Assembly: GCA_039707655.1 (NCBI GenBank)
Contig: CM077674.1
Coordinates: 242,345,904-242,409,903 of the forward strand
DNA from: Elymus sibiricus
Taxonomy: Eukaryota; Streptophyta; Magnoliopsida; Poales; Poaceae
DNA: 64,000 bases
Direction of reading: 5' to 3'
Positions 32,492-43,547 of this stretch are shown one piece after another; the first letter of the stretch is position 1, and each line of letters starts with the position of its first letter. Under the pieces are notes generated by a model. It worked only from the letters and a program-made list of their open reading frames with translations, did not search any database and was not told the DNA's origin. A program made the position numbers and the translations under genes.

Positions 32492-34069
32492 TGTAGGATC
32501 GAAAGTATGTCTAGAGGGGGGTGATTAGACTACTTGACCAAATAAAACCTAACCTTTTCCCAATTTTAGTTGTGGGCAGATTTTAGCAATAGTACATGTC
32601 AAGCATCACCCTACACATGCAATTCTAAGAGTATAGCAGCGGAAAATAAGCAATTGCATATGTAAGTAGAGAGGGGATTGGAGATTTCAAACGCAATGAA
32701 GACACGGTGGTTTTTGGCGTGGTTCCAATAGGTGGTGCTATCGTACGTCCACGTTGATGGAGACTTCAACCCACGAAGGGTAACGGCTGCGCGAGTCCAC
32801 GGAGGGCTCCACCCACGAAGGGTCTATGAAGAAGCAACCTTGTCTATTCCACCATGGCTTACGTCCACGAAGGACTAGCCGCACTCGGGGTAGATCTTCA
32901 CGAAGTAGGCGATCTCCTTGTCCTTACAAACTGCTTGGTTCAACTCCACATCAGGTTGGAGGCTCCCAAGTGACACCTAACCAATCTAGGAGACACCACT
33001 CTCCAAAAGGTAATAGACGGTGTGTGGTTGATGAACTCCTTGCTCTTGTGCTTCAAATGATAGTCTTCCCAGCACTCAAACAACTCCTCACATATTTGGC
33101 TATGGTGGAAGAGGGATTTGAGTGGAAAGCAACTTGGGATAGGCTAGAAATCAAGTTTCAAATGGTAGGAATGGAATAGCTTGATCTCAACACATGAGTA
33201 GGTGGTTCTCTCTCAGAAAATGTATGGTGGAAGTGTAGGCACGTTCTGATGGCTCTCCTTACTGAGAAGGAGGTGGTGGAGGGGTATATATAGCCTCCAC
33301 ACAAAATCCAACCATTACACACTTTTGACCCAACTCGGTGGCACCGAAACAATCATCTCGGTAGCACCGAACTGTGTAAAAGATATGAACTTTAGGAATC
33401 TCGGTGGGACCGATACGAACATCTCGGATGGACCGAAGTGCAATGGCTAGGGCAATCCTCATCTCGGTGGCACCGATTGCATCAACTCGGTAGGACCGAA
33501 GTGAAGCAATAAGGCAACAGAGAGTTGGCAAGCCATCTCGGTGAGACCTATTTGCAAAACTCGGTGAGACCGAAGTAAGTGCAAACGATTACAGAGAGTT
33601 GGCAAGGCCATCTCGTTGAGACCAAGATCTATTTCGGTGGATCCGATTTGTTAGGGTTTGGGCAGTGGCTAAGTCTTGGATGAACTCGGTGGGGCCGGAT
33701 AGGAAATTTCGGTGGGGCCAAGTTAGAATGTAGGTTTTGGACATATTTGGGATTGAGAGAGTGGTTGAGGGTTTAGGAGTACTGTCACTAAGCACTTGAG
33801 CAAACAGACCATTAAGCAACACCTCATCCCCTTTTAATAGTATTGGCTTTCCTATGGACTCAATGTGATCTTGGATCACTAAACCAAAAATGTAGAGTCT
33901 TGATCTTTTGCCAATCCTTGTCCTTAGCATCTTGAGGGGTCCACGTCTCTAGTCCATGCCAAGCCAATCATTGAACATCCTGAAATCTTTAACTTGAATG
34001 GACATTAGTTTAATGAGATATATGTTGTTATGAATTACCAAAACCACCAAGGGAGCAAATGTGCTTTCA
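32492..34069 (-). repeat. 5' LTR of the copia element
   Basis: On the minus strand it starts TGAAAGCACATTTGCTCCC and ends GATCCTACA; 1578 bp. A TATATATA box lies at about 33284-33293. About twelve copies of the TCGGTGG.ACCGA motif occupy 33332-33720. Small frames are shadows. Confidence 0.85.
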
Positions 34070-34469
34070 GGTAGGTTTGTGACATCCCGATTTTTGGCCC
34101 TTTCTTTTTCTTTTGGATTTCTTCGAATTTTTATTTGGAGTTCCTTTTCTGTGGCTTTGTGGTCTTGAAACCTGGGAAGATCATCTCTTCTTCCTCTCCC
34201 TAGTAGCTTTTCACTCTCAAATCTTTCCCAAGGGCATGCCATTTCCATCTTAGCCCAACCCCAAATTTTATTTCTTGGGAATATTCCTTTTTCTATTAAA
34301 GGAATAACCCTGTTTGCCCTAGGTTGTGAAGCAACCTATGTTTCTGTCTTCCACAAAATTCCCAAAAGAAAAATTCTCATAAATTCTTTGGATCATATCT
34401 TCCACAAATATGTCAAAACCCATCCTTGCCTAGTTCAAAAATAATTCAGGAATATTCATTTCCTATTCT

Positions 34470-35150
34470 GTCCAGTATGGCACTTTGTGAAGGAAGTGCT
34501 ATTTATCTTTTCTTGATTGCCCTCAAACTTTTTGAGCACTCTTTCATATCCAAATAATTGGCACATGCCAAAATTCAGCTTCATTTGCCTAGCAAATCTT
34601 CCTCAGAAAATTTCCAAAGTTTCTGCCCAGAGAGAAGCTTTGTGAAGGAAGTACTAGCTAGGCTAATCCAAATGAGTTGAAATTTTGGCAGATCATCCAT
34701 ATGATCAAATCATTACTCTCCACCAAATTTCATCTCCATCCAACAATCTATATGAGCACACCATCCAAGCTTTGTTTCTGGTCATAATTTCAGTTTGTGA
34801 AGAAACTATATTTTTTATTGCTTCATAAATTCTGAAATTAATCCAGGACCTAAATATCCCTATATCCTTTGAGCATGCCAAAATTCGCATCATTTTGTCA
34901 AGCCATTTTCTCTACAAAATTCCCCAAAGTTTCTGTCCAGTGTGGATCATTGTGAAGGAAGTACCATTTTTATTTATCCAAATGGTATGAAATTTTTGCA
35001 GTGCCTTCATATGACCAAATCATCATCCTCCACCCAATTTCAGCTCAATCCAATCACCCATGTGAGTGCAGCTTCCAGGTTCATATTTCTGTCCAGTGGG
35101 GCAGTTTGTGAAGGAAGTGCTATCTAGACCCCTCCATTTGAGCTGATATT
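34470..35150. repeat. Degenerate tandem repeats inside the long LTR, about 155-bp period
   Basis: The phrase TTCTGTCCAG...TTTGTGAAGGAAGTGCT recurs at about 34445, 34620, 34790 (weak), 34930 and 35090. The spacers also align (ATATGA.CAAATCAT.., TCCA.CCAATTTCA). It is diverged and non-coding. Confidence 0.7.
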
Positions 35151-35754
35151 TTTCCAAGTTAGTTACCTTAGTGATTGACTTCCCCCAGCTAAAGCCCAGA
35201 ATCTATCCCCAAGTGAACCTCCCCCACCTAGCTCCAAACACCTTGCTGCCAGCAACTTTGGGTGATGGTACCCTTCATACCAAAGTCACTTTAAATGAAC
35301 CAATGCTTCCGTGGTGCTCCAGGGTGAAGGGACTACACATTTGACACCTTTTACCAGTCCCGTGTGCCCTCAGAGCGCCATGCCACGCGGTGACCGCTCG
35401 GCTGGCATGCCTTAGCCACGCTCTCTGCGTCGTTTTGCTTCGGGTCTCTTCTCCCCGTCCGCCCCTGCTCGTCTCTGGTGCCAACCAGCCCCCTCTTCCT
35501 CCCACGTAGCCCTCCCGACCCTCTCCCCCTACTGTAGCGCCTGCCGCCGGCCCCAGCCACCACCGCACGCGAGTGCACTGTGCGCCCGAGTGGCCGACCG
35601 CCCCTGTGCTCGCTCCGTCCATGCCCGCGCATCCCTGGCGCCGCATGCGCATCCCCTCTGCCTCTCACTTCGCCCTCGATGGCCCGTGCGTGCCCTGCCC
35701 GCGCCAGAGGCATCGACCGCGCGTTCGCGGCGGCATCCGGGCACGGCGTCTTCG

Positions 35755-35800
35755 CCGGGCTATATATAGCCATCCCCGCGGCCTCCTGAGCTCATCATCC
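35755..35800 (+). promoter_or_regulatory. TATA box of the long LTR promoter
   Basis: GGGCTATATATAGCC at about 35758-35772 lies within a GC-rich stretch, followed by a C/T-rich leader. In LTRs this marks the U3/R promoter; transcription would run rightwards. Confidence 0.6.
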
Positions 35801-37631
35801 TCCTCCTCTATTCCCCAGCAACCTCCCAGCCGCTCCATTTGGACTCCGAAGCCCTCCTTGCTCGCCATGGCCACCATGGCCGCCGTTGAACCTCGCTCAA
35901 ATTGGAGCTGTCCGGGCCTCCTCTCTCCACCCTACCACCACCCTCCCCGCGGCTCGCTTCCCTCCTCTCCGCAGCCGTGGCGCCGTGCCCATCATCGCCA
36001 TAGCCGCCGTCCACCACGGCCGTGGCGTCGCTTGCTCCTGCGCTCCTCGGCGCGCGTGCACCTGGCAGGCGGGTGCGCCTCGCCGCCCCGAACGCTCCAG
36101 CGGTCCGAGCTCCGCTGGAGGTGGCCTGTGACACCGGCGGGCGCCGGCGCACGCTCGGCCGGAGCCCCTCTGTCACACCACGTCGGGAAGGAGAAGGAGG
36201 AGGCGGGAGGAGAGAGAGAGTCAACGCGGGACCCACACGTCAGTGACCTAAGCCCGGGCCCGCGCAGTTTAAGTGGATGCGTATTTGCTAAAATACGTTT
36301 TCTGCTTACGAAGGCGTATTTCACTACGGCTTCGGCCAGGAATGCACTTTCCCTTTGCGGAAAGCGTATTTTCGGAAAATGCGCTCTCTGTTTCAGCCCA
36401 GCCGCCGAAACCGCTAAGTTGCGGGCGTTCACTAGTTAGCGGCCGAAATGGACAGTTTTTATCCATTCCACTGCTTAACGAACGAACGGCCACAACTTTT
36501 TAACTGTGACTCTGATTCAGGTGATTCCAAAGCTCACGTTCTCTATTCGTCGAGCCCGTTCTGTTGGTATCATTCTCACTATGTTGTCACATAGTGAAAA
36601 TGACCATTTTGCCCTTGCCGCCTAATCAGCCCCGCTGAGAGAGAAACTTTTCCGGTGATTCTTTCCGCGAGTTCATCGCACCTCTCCCCGATGGTTCCTT
36701 CATCCCCAGGCAAGCCACAACAGCCACTTGCATGATGGCCTTGCAGTAGCCATGGTTTCCACTTGAATATTTAATAATTGTTTGCTCATTTAATGATTTT
36801 GTTAATGCTTCGAATATGCTTGTGAATCCATGACCATGCTTATGCCATGATCATTTTTCATCTAGTAAGTGAAATGATTAATTGCTAGTGTTATTATTAT
36901 CATGTTTTATTCTTGTAATCATTTTAGAGGCTAGTGATAATGACATGCTCATATGGATGGTTTGATATGAAACTACTTGTGATATTCATGATCATCGTGA
37001 TGCTATCCTCATTTGCATCCTGTAGAATAAAAGAGTTATCATTGTTGATGTTATGTTGTTAAATGGTTATGTTGCCCATCCATGGTTACACTGATATCAT
37101 GCTCATATGCATTGTTATTTCATTATATTATTATGACTCAGCTCATCACCATTCAAGTAAACCTGACATTAATCGAACTTGAACAAAGTTGTTGGCTGAG
37201 TCATGGTACCACCGAATCGAGCTCACCAGTGCAACCACACTTGCCTGGATGGGGAGGCCCTAATTCGGTCTATTGTCATGCCTCTCGCCGGTGCCTCCAA
37301 CTAGGGAAGGTTATGTGCGCGCGCTACCCTGATTAGGTAGGCGGCCATACCATTGTGTGCCCGAGTGTGTTGTTCCCGGGTGTCCCCGTTTGGGACGATT
37401 TTGTTTTGGCCACGACGGTGGCAGCCACAAAGGTGGCGGATGTCACGAGTTGACATCGGGGCCACCCATGACATAGCCCAAAGGGGAGTTTGTCAGAGTG
37501 GCCGGGAGAGTGTCATGCAATAGATTGGTTTTGTCGGAATGTCGTTGGTCCACCCGAATGGGAGCACGAGGCCATGAATTCCGTGGTGTGGGTACAGTGT
37601 ACTAACCTCTGCAGAGTGTATAATCTATCGA

Positions 37632-39130
37632 TAGCTGGCTTATGCGCTATTCGTTGGCTGGTGTACGCATGGAAGGTTCCCATGCCCCACATGCAAGGTA
37701 GCTCTTCAGTTTCATTGGCTGCAGGCGGGTCGCAAGTATTGTTGCTTCGACTTGCATAGACAGTTCCTGGATCCTCGCCATAAGTTCTGAAAAGACAAGA
37801 AGAACTTCATCAAAGGTAGAGTTGTCAAAAACTCTGCACCACCTGCATTGACTGGCCAACAAATCCTGGATCAGTTAAACGCTCTCGAGCCTGATCCAGA
37901 GCGTCCAGGGTATTTCAAGGGGTATAATTCGGAACACGCCTGGACTCACAAGGCATGCTTGTGGGATCTGCCTTACTTCAAAGACCTCCTTCTTCCACAC
38001 AACATCGACGTGATGCACACTGAAAAGAATATCGGCGAGGCCCTTTTTGGTACATTGTTCGGCATAGAGGGGAAGTCAAAGGATAATCCTAAGGCTAGAG
38101 TCGATCAGCAGACTCTATGTGATAGACCATTACAAAACATGCGACAACCGAAAGGAAAGCAGAACTGGACGAAGCCAAAGGCCTGGTTCAATCTTGGAAG
38201 GCCAGCTATGAGGGAAATTATCTTGTGGGTGAAAATGCAGTTGATGTTCCCCGATGGGTATGCAGCAAATCTAAAGAGGGGAGCGAGTCTTGAAAAATTG
38301 AAAATATTTGGTCTCAAGAGTCATGATTGGCACATATGGCTTGAGCGGGTAATGCCGGTGATGTTGCGTGGCTTTATCCCTGAGGATGAATGGCTAGTAC
38401 TAGCAGAGCTGAGCTATTTCTTCCGTGTTCTTTGTGCGAAAGAACTATCGCCTGGCGTGCTAGATGACATGGAAAAGTTGGCACCGGAGTTGCTCTACAA
38501 GTTAGAGAAGATCTTTCCACCGGGCTTCTTTAATCCAATGCAGCATTTGATTTTACATCTCCCGACCGAGGCAAGATTGGGGGGGGGGCGTGCAAAATCG
38601 TTGGTGCTATGCAACTGAGAGGATGCAGAAGACGCTTCGAGCAAAATGTAAAAATAAACGTAGAATTGAAGCATCGATGGCCGAGGCATTCATTACTGAG
38701 GAGGCGGCAAACTTCGTGACATCACACTACGAAGCCAAAAATCGTCATTTGCATAATCCGAAGCCTCGGTACAATGCTGGCGACCCTAAAAAAGGTGGAT
38801 CCAACCTCAGCCTATTCAAAGGGAAGCTCGCACCAGCCGATGCTTCGAAACCAATAGTGTTGGATGTCGAAGAATGGCGGACCATTTCGTTGTATATCTT
38901 CAACAACCTAACAGAAGTGCGGCCGTACATCGAGTAAGTTCTCGGTACATTGTTTCACAACTTCTAATTCCTTTGAACTGCTCTTATTCCCGGATATTTG
39001 ATACAGTTGATACGTCGCCAAATTCTCGGATGGATAGGTGATCCAAAAGGATTCCATCGAAGAGTATGAGCTTCTAGCAAAGCATGGAGGCGGCTATCCC
39101 GGTTTCATCTCTTGGTTCAAACAAACGGTA
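37632..39130 (+). pseudogene. tnp2: CACTA transposase TNP2, C-terminal half, with stop and frameshift
   Basis: TNP2 cuts and joins CACTA ends. The visible part starts in the Cys-rich stretch 'GWCTHGRFPCPTCK', then 'CFDLHRQFLDPRHKF', a TGA at 37788-37790, and 'KDKKNFIKGRVVKNSAPPAL'. The long frame follows with 'YFKDLLLPHNIDVMHTEKNI' (the conserved DVMH block), 'LCDRP' and the DUF4218 region to 'LHLPTEARLGG'. A run of ten G at 38579-38588 shifts the frame; the protein resumes as 'QNRWCYATERMQKTLRAKCK' to about 38935. A spliced continuation 'AKHGGGYPGFISWFKQT' lies at about 39075-39128 before a GT donor. The N-terminal half is missing. Confidence 0.9.
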
Positions 39131-39210
39131 ATTACCATTAATAGACCATTTCATTTCTTGGTGTAATTTGTGGCTAATGCAACAATCCTTTCGTATTAAA
39201 CTTGTAGGCT

Positions 39211-40690
39211 AATTCAGAGTCTATGGACGCCGAATTGAGACAAGCCGCTAATGGTTTTGACTATAAGATCCGTTCATTTGAGAAATACGACATCAACGGG
39301 TATCGCTTTCGTACCTTTGGCAAAGAGCTATCTATGGCCGACCGAAAATCTACAAATTGTGGTGTCTCTGCTATCGGCGAAGGAGGTACCGAGTATTATG
39401 GAAGAGTTGAAGCAATTTATGAACTTCTATTCTATGGTGAAAACCCACCGAACGTCGTAGTCTTCAAATGTTATTGGTTCCAGCCAAAGGAGACTAGAAG
39501 GACTCATGAACATATAGGGCTAGTCGAAATCAAACAAAGCACCCATTTAGATGTTCCCGATGTCTATATTACGGCTCAACAGGCGACCCAAGTTGTCTAT
39601 CTACCGTGGGCCTGCCAAACTAATACAAATCTGAATGGTTGGGATGTCGTTTATGAAGTGCCGCCACGTGTTAGACCATCTCCCCCCAATGAAGAGGATT
39701 ATGAATACTTTGTTCCTCTCTTTTAGGCGCGACACAATAACACGGAGGTGCCAGAGGTGTACGACCTCTATGCCATGGCCCATACTACCTCGTACAAGAA
39801 GGCCAAGGCATTCTCTGAGTCTGACCTCGATCATCCAGAAAAGTTCACCAACATCTCCTCCCACCACAAGCTCGTGAGGTACAACACGAAGGCGAAGGCG
39901 AGGAAAGGGGAGGACTATAACCCGAGCCAGCATCCTATTGATCCAGAGCTGCTGATGATATCTGGTGGCGGGAGGCCCCATGGCTCGATAGCCATTGGAG
40001 ATGGACTGATACGTTGTCCTCTAACTCTCCCGGAGATCAAGGCGCGCCAAACGAGCTCCTGTCCTGAGATAAGGACTCGTCCACGGCCAGTCGATCTCGC
40101 CGTCGAGGTTAGTTATACGGACTCAGATATCTTTCCTCCATTACATTGTGTGTGCGGCCATCGATGATTACAATGCTAACGAGGAGTGGTGTTGCAGGCT
40201 GCTCTTCAGAAAGAGAGAGCGACAACCCAGGTGCTTCTGGAGGAGAGGGACCGGGTGGCGGCGGAGAAGGAACTGCTGGCGGAGGAGAAGACGGCTAGGT
40301 TGTTGGAGGAGGAGAGGGCATGGAATGAGGCGGCTCACCGAGCCATGTACGAGCTCCTCGTGGTAAGTTTCTTCTGCATATTAGCCAAATCATGCACGTA
40401 ATGTTCGTTTCATTACTAACTAATATGACTGACTCGTCAAAACCAAATGTGCAGTCTATGTGTGAGAAGACAGGTCAAGCCCCTCCGCCGATGCCAGTCA
40501 TTACTCCGGTGGGAACGGTGAGTTTCATTTGAATGGTCATTAGTTACTAGTATTAACATTTGAGTGTCATCATGCTAACGAGACATTGCAAATGATCTTT
40601 GGTGCAGCATAACTCCCGAGCCGCATCGCACACCCCTTCTCCAGGGCAACCTTCTCCAGGTGACTGCCAGAGCAACCCCGGTGCTTGACC
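39211..40690 (+). pseudogene. CACTA second gene (DUF4216-like plus helical C-terminus)
   Basis: It follows an AG acceptor near 39210 and probably belongs to the same transcript as tnp2. The first exon has 'FDYKIRSFEKYDINGYRFRT', 'EYYGRVEAIYELLFYGENPP' and 'VYITAQQATQVVYLPWACQT', which fit DUF4216. A TAG at 39724-39726 interrupts; the same frame continues 'EVPEVYDLYAMAHTTSYKKA' to 'IRTRPRPVDLAVE' near 40108. Further exons follow: 40198-40361 with a Glu-rich helix 'RVAAEKELLAEEKTARLLEE', 40454-40516 and 40608-40687, each with GT/AG-like borders. The role of this protein in transposition is not settled. The single TAG may be a mutation or lie in a short intron. Confidence 0.7.
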
Positions 40691-40759
40691 TCCGTGATGA
40701 CGACGACGGTAAGTTTTCTCTAGTGTTTTGCTTAACAAATGCATACTTAGCTTCGTACA

Positions 40760-41225
40760 TGCTAGTTAGCCCTAATATGCCACATACTTAGCTTATTTTC
40801 CCCAAAAAAGACATACTTAGCTAATTATCCTCCAAAATGACATAATTAGCTTATTTAGTTCATTTATGACATAATTAGCTTAGTTAGGTCAAAAATGGCA
40901 TAATAACCTTGGTTAGCTCATAAATGTCATATACTTAGCTTATTTTCCTCCAAAATGACATAATAAGCTAAGTTAGCTCAATAATGACCTATACTTACCT
41001 AAGTTAGCTCAAAAATGGCATAATTACCTAAGTTAGCACAAAAATGACCTATACTTACTTTATTTTCCTCCAAATTGACATAATAAGCTTAGTTAGCTCA
41101 AAAATGGCATAATTACCTAAGTTAGCTCAATAATGACCTATACTTACCTTATTTTCCTCCAAAATGACATAATAAGCTTAGTTTGCTCTAAAATGGCATA
41201 ATTACCTAAATTAGCTCTAAAATGA
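40760..41225. repeat. AT-rich tandem repeats in the CACTA 3' region
   Basis: Imperfect units of about 35-60 bp built from ATACTTAGCTTATTTTCC, TCCAAAATGACATAATAAGC and TTAGCTCAAAAATGGC. Non-coding. Confidence 0.85.
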
Positions 41226-41525
41226 CACAAATAAGGAATAAGAAGAAGAAAAACAAGGAAGAGGAGAAAAAGAAAGAATAGAAGAAGAAAGAGAAGAAAA
41301 AGAAAGAATAAAAGAAGAAGAATGAGAAGGAAAAGGATAAAAAGATAGAAGAGAAGAAGAAAGATGAGAAAAAGAGAGAAGAAGAAGAAAATATATTCTC
41401 TTTCTTCCTTTTTCTCTTCTTTCTTTTTCTCCATCTTCTACTCCTTCTTATTCTTCTTCTTTCTTCTTCTTTCTTTCTTCTTATTATTTTTCTTCTTCTT
41501 CTTCTTCTAACTTTCTTATTCCCAT
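41226..41525. repeat. Purine run followed by pyrimidine run (GAA/TTC low complexity)
   Basis: About 170 bp of nearly pure A/G (AAGAAGAAG, GAGAAAAAG words) is followed from about 41397 by about 120 bp of nearly pure C/T. The strands thus mirror each other around 41397. The antisense Leu/Phe frame at 41144-41434 is an artefact of this composition. Confidence 0.9.
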
Positions 41526-41824
41526 TTTGCAGATTTGATTCACTTCATGGAAGCTGGCATTGATGGACTGCTAGTGTTTAGTTTTTGTTTTGATTTGTAT
41601 TGATGAACAATGTGAAACTATGTATCTATATATGGATGAACAGTGTGAAACTATGTATCTATTGGTTCTTTTAATAGCCTATGTGTTCTCTTGTTCAATA
41701 TTTCACGATGATGTTGGATTGTTGGAATACATGGCCTATGCTTCAGCTTGAAACTATATATATCATATATGTGTTGTGAAAATGCAGGGAAATAACAGAA
41801 AACAGACAAAAAAGAGGCAGTACA

Positions 41825-42349
41825 GGCACTTTGCCGCCCGCCAGCTGACGGCAAAGACCTTTGCCGTCGGTAGGCGGACGGCAAAGGTGCCACGTGGCAG
41901 CAACCTGTGCAACCTGGGAGCACCATGTCTGACCCATTTGGTCATTCTGCCGTCAGCTGGCAGACGGCAAAGACAAAGCAGCAGACGGCAAAGACAAAGC
42001 AGGAGTGACGGGCAGCCACAGGCCTGCTGACGTCACTGGGCAGACGGCAAAGGCAAGTGTTTGTTTGCCGTCCGCAGGCAGACGGCAAAGTCTGCCGTTA
42101 GCCACCTAACGGGGCTAACAGCTATACTTTGCCGTCCAGAACCTTTGTCGTCAGCTTAGCCAGGAAGGAGGACGGTAAACGTCTTTGCCGTCTGTTGCCG
42201 TTCTACAGACGGCAAAGAAGCTGTTTACCGTGACTTTCAGTGCTGAAAGTGGGGCCGTCAACCAGCAGACGGCAACGCTGTTTGCCGTTCTTGGCCTGGG
42301 CCTTTGCCATCTGCTATGGCAGACGACAAAGTAACTGATTCCTGTAGTG
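41825..42349. repeat. CACTA right subterminal repeats and terminus
   Basis: More than ten copies of TTTGCCGTC / GACGGCAAAG lie in both orientations, ending TTCCTGTAGTG at 42349. The next bases AAC may be the 3-bp duplication; its partner was lost with the left end. Confidence 0.9.
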
Positions 42350-43073
42350 AACCCCGGTTCAATGAGAAAAGAAGTTGGTTGATCTTTATGTGGTCACGAG
42401 ATGATCACGATGGTATTCTTGATGATTGTTGATCATGAGGTGATCGTGTGATGATCACGACGGTAAGAAAGATTGATACCTATGGTGGTTACGAGATAAC
42501 CTCCGAGCAGAGTAAGTGGGTCCATGAGACCTTAAACGTCGACCCCCTTGCATGCTAGTGCTAGTATCATCATGTTCATATCATGAGTAACATGTACATG
42601 CCATGCTCACTCTCATGTTGATTCTAGTAGTATTATGTTCATCAATGGTCATTAACCTGTAAATGCCATGCTGTTGTTTGTCTTGATTGCTTTGGTTGCT
42701 GTGAGCTTGCGAGTACATTCAAAGTACTCACCTGGCGTGTCATGCCAGATTGCAGGTGATGCCGTGATTGATTGTTTGTCAAGGATCCTGAGGTTGCGCT
42801 CTAGGATGCGTCCCAGCCAGAGTCCCTGCGGAGTGGAGTCCATCCCCGTTGTCGCTATTCCGCTGCTAGAAGTTATTCTGCTATGAGTTGTTCCGCTGCT
42901 AGCATAGAGCTATCTGAGCAGGCGTAGTACCGTCGTGCCTTTGTAACCTTTGTACCCATATTATTTGTAATAAGAGTTGATTTGTTCTATGGCAAGCAGT
43001 GCCGTATTCCATAAGACTTGATCTCTGGGCTGGAATACGGGGTGTTCCGGTTCCTCTGAGCCGGGGTGCCACA
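42350..43073 (+). repeat. Long gypsy LTR, 3' portion
   Basis: It continues the LTR begun at 34078 after the CACTA fragment and ends GAGCCGGGGTGCCACA. It contains GATCACGA-type repeats near 42400-42455. Frames here are shadows. The flank at 43074 (ATACG) does not match the flank of 34078, so the two halves may not be a simple insertion pair. Confidence 0.6.
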
Positions 43074-43325
43074 ATACGACGAGCATCGCAAAGATCATCA
43101 ACTCGCCACATCACCTCCGGTTTCAATAAATTCTGGCTTTCAGCTGTCAACTATACTCCGGTTTATGCCACAGCCAAGTGTAAAGAATTTCAAGCCGGCT
43201 CCTTGAGTCGACTTAAGACTCGGGGGCTGCACAGACATGACTCGGCAGATTTGGCTAGTTTCAACAAATACAAAAACCCTGGGTTGTTGCAGGGAAGACA
43301 ACCCGGTCCCGGGGGCTGCTACCTT

Positions 43326-43547
43326 ATTGACGAAAAAATAAGGGTTGCCAAAGAGGACTAGCTGCCACGATGCGCAGTTCAAACATAGGTATCCTGCCTC
43401 ATTGGCGAAAAAGTAAAGGTTGCCAAAGAGGACTAGCTGCCACGATGCGCAGTTCAAACATGGGCATCCTGCCGTATTGGCGAAAAGAAAGGTTACCAAA
43501 GAAGACTAGTCGCCATGATGCGCAGTCTAAACATGGGTATCCTGCTC
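43326..43547. repeat. Tandem repeat, about 75-bp unit, three copies
   Basis: Units start ATTG(A/G)CGAAAA at 43326, 43401 and 43476 (75, 75 and 72 bp). Each contains GAGGACTAGCTGCCACGATG or close variants. Confidence 0.95.

Larger units (their letters stand above)
28651..34069 (-). mobile_element. Copia-type element, minus strand: LTR, PBS and long gag frame, no polymerase
   Basis: Reading on the minus strand: LTR 34069-32492 (TGAAAGCACATTTGCTCCC to GATCCTACA), PBS GTGGTATCAGAGC, gag-like frame 32407-30215, then about 350 bp to purine tracts near 29856-29831, and a long region to 28651 with TCGGTGG.ACCGA motifs. No integrase, RT or RNase H is present, so it is non-autonomous. The second LTR is missing. 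The flank GGTAG at 34070-34074 would be the target duplication, but no left partner is seen. Confidence 0.8.
34078..37631 (+). repeat. Long gypsy LTR, 5' portion (over 3.5 kb before the CACTA junction)
   Basis: It opens TGTGACATCCCGATTTTTGG. The matching end, CCGGGGTGCCACA, lies at 43073 beyond a CACTA fragment, giving TGTGACA/TGCCACA terminal symmetry. It contains a degenerate 155-bp repeat array, a GC-rich promoter region around 35340-36260 and no gene. The 288-codon frame at 35573-36439 is Pro/Arg/Ser-rich and compositional. LTR size recalls Sukkula/LARD-type elements, but I cannot confirm the family. Confidence 0.65.
37632..42349 (+). mobile_element. CACTA transposon, 5' end deleted, with tnp2 and DUF4216-type genes
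   Basis: The right terminus is ...TTCCTGTAGTG at 42349, the inverse of CACTACAGGAA, preceded by 500 bp of GACGGCAAAG subterminal repeats. From the left the sequence enters abruptly inside the tnp2 coding region at about 37632, with no CACTAC terminus. A deletion therefore removed the left end together with part of the host LTR. Gene order (tnp2, DUF4216-type gene, subterminal zone) is standard for grass CACTA elements. Confidence 0.88.

Noticed and set aside
35573..36439. 288-codon plus-strand frame
   Set aside because: It lies in the GC-rich promoter part of a long LTR. The residues are Pro/Arg/Ser-rich, overlapping frames of similar length exist on both strands, and no domain is seen. A compositional artefact.
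41144..41434. Minus-strand hydrophobic frame resembling a membrane protein
   Set aside because: It is produced by the GAA-rich low-complexity tract read antisense; there is no charge pattern or start context.
43326..43547. Possible CRISPR-like or regulatory repeat array
   Set aside because: Units are directly adjacent without unique spacers and lie in a plant retrotransposon; an ordinary tandem repeat.
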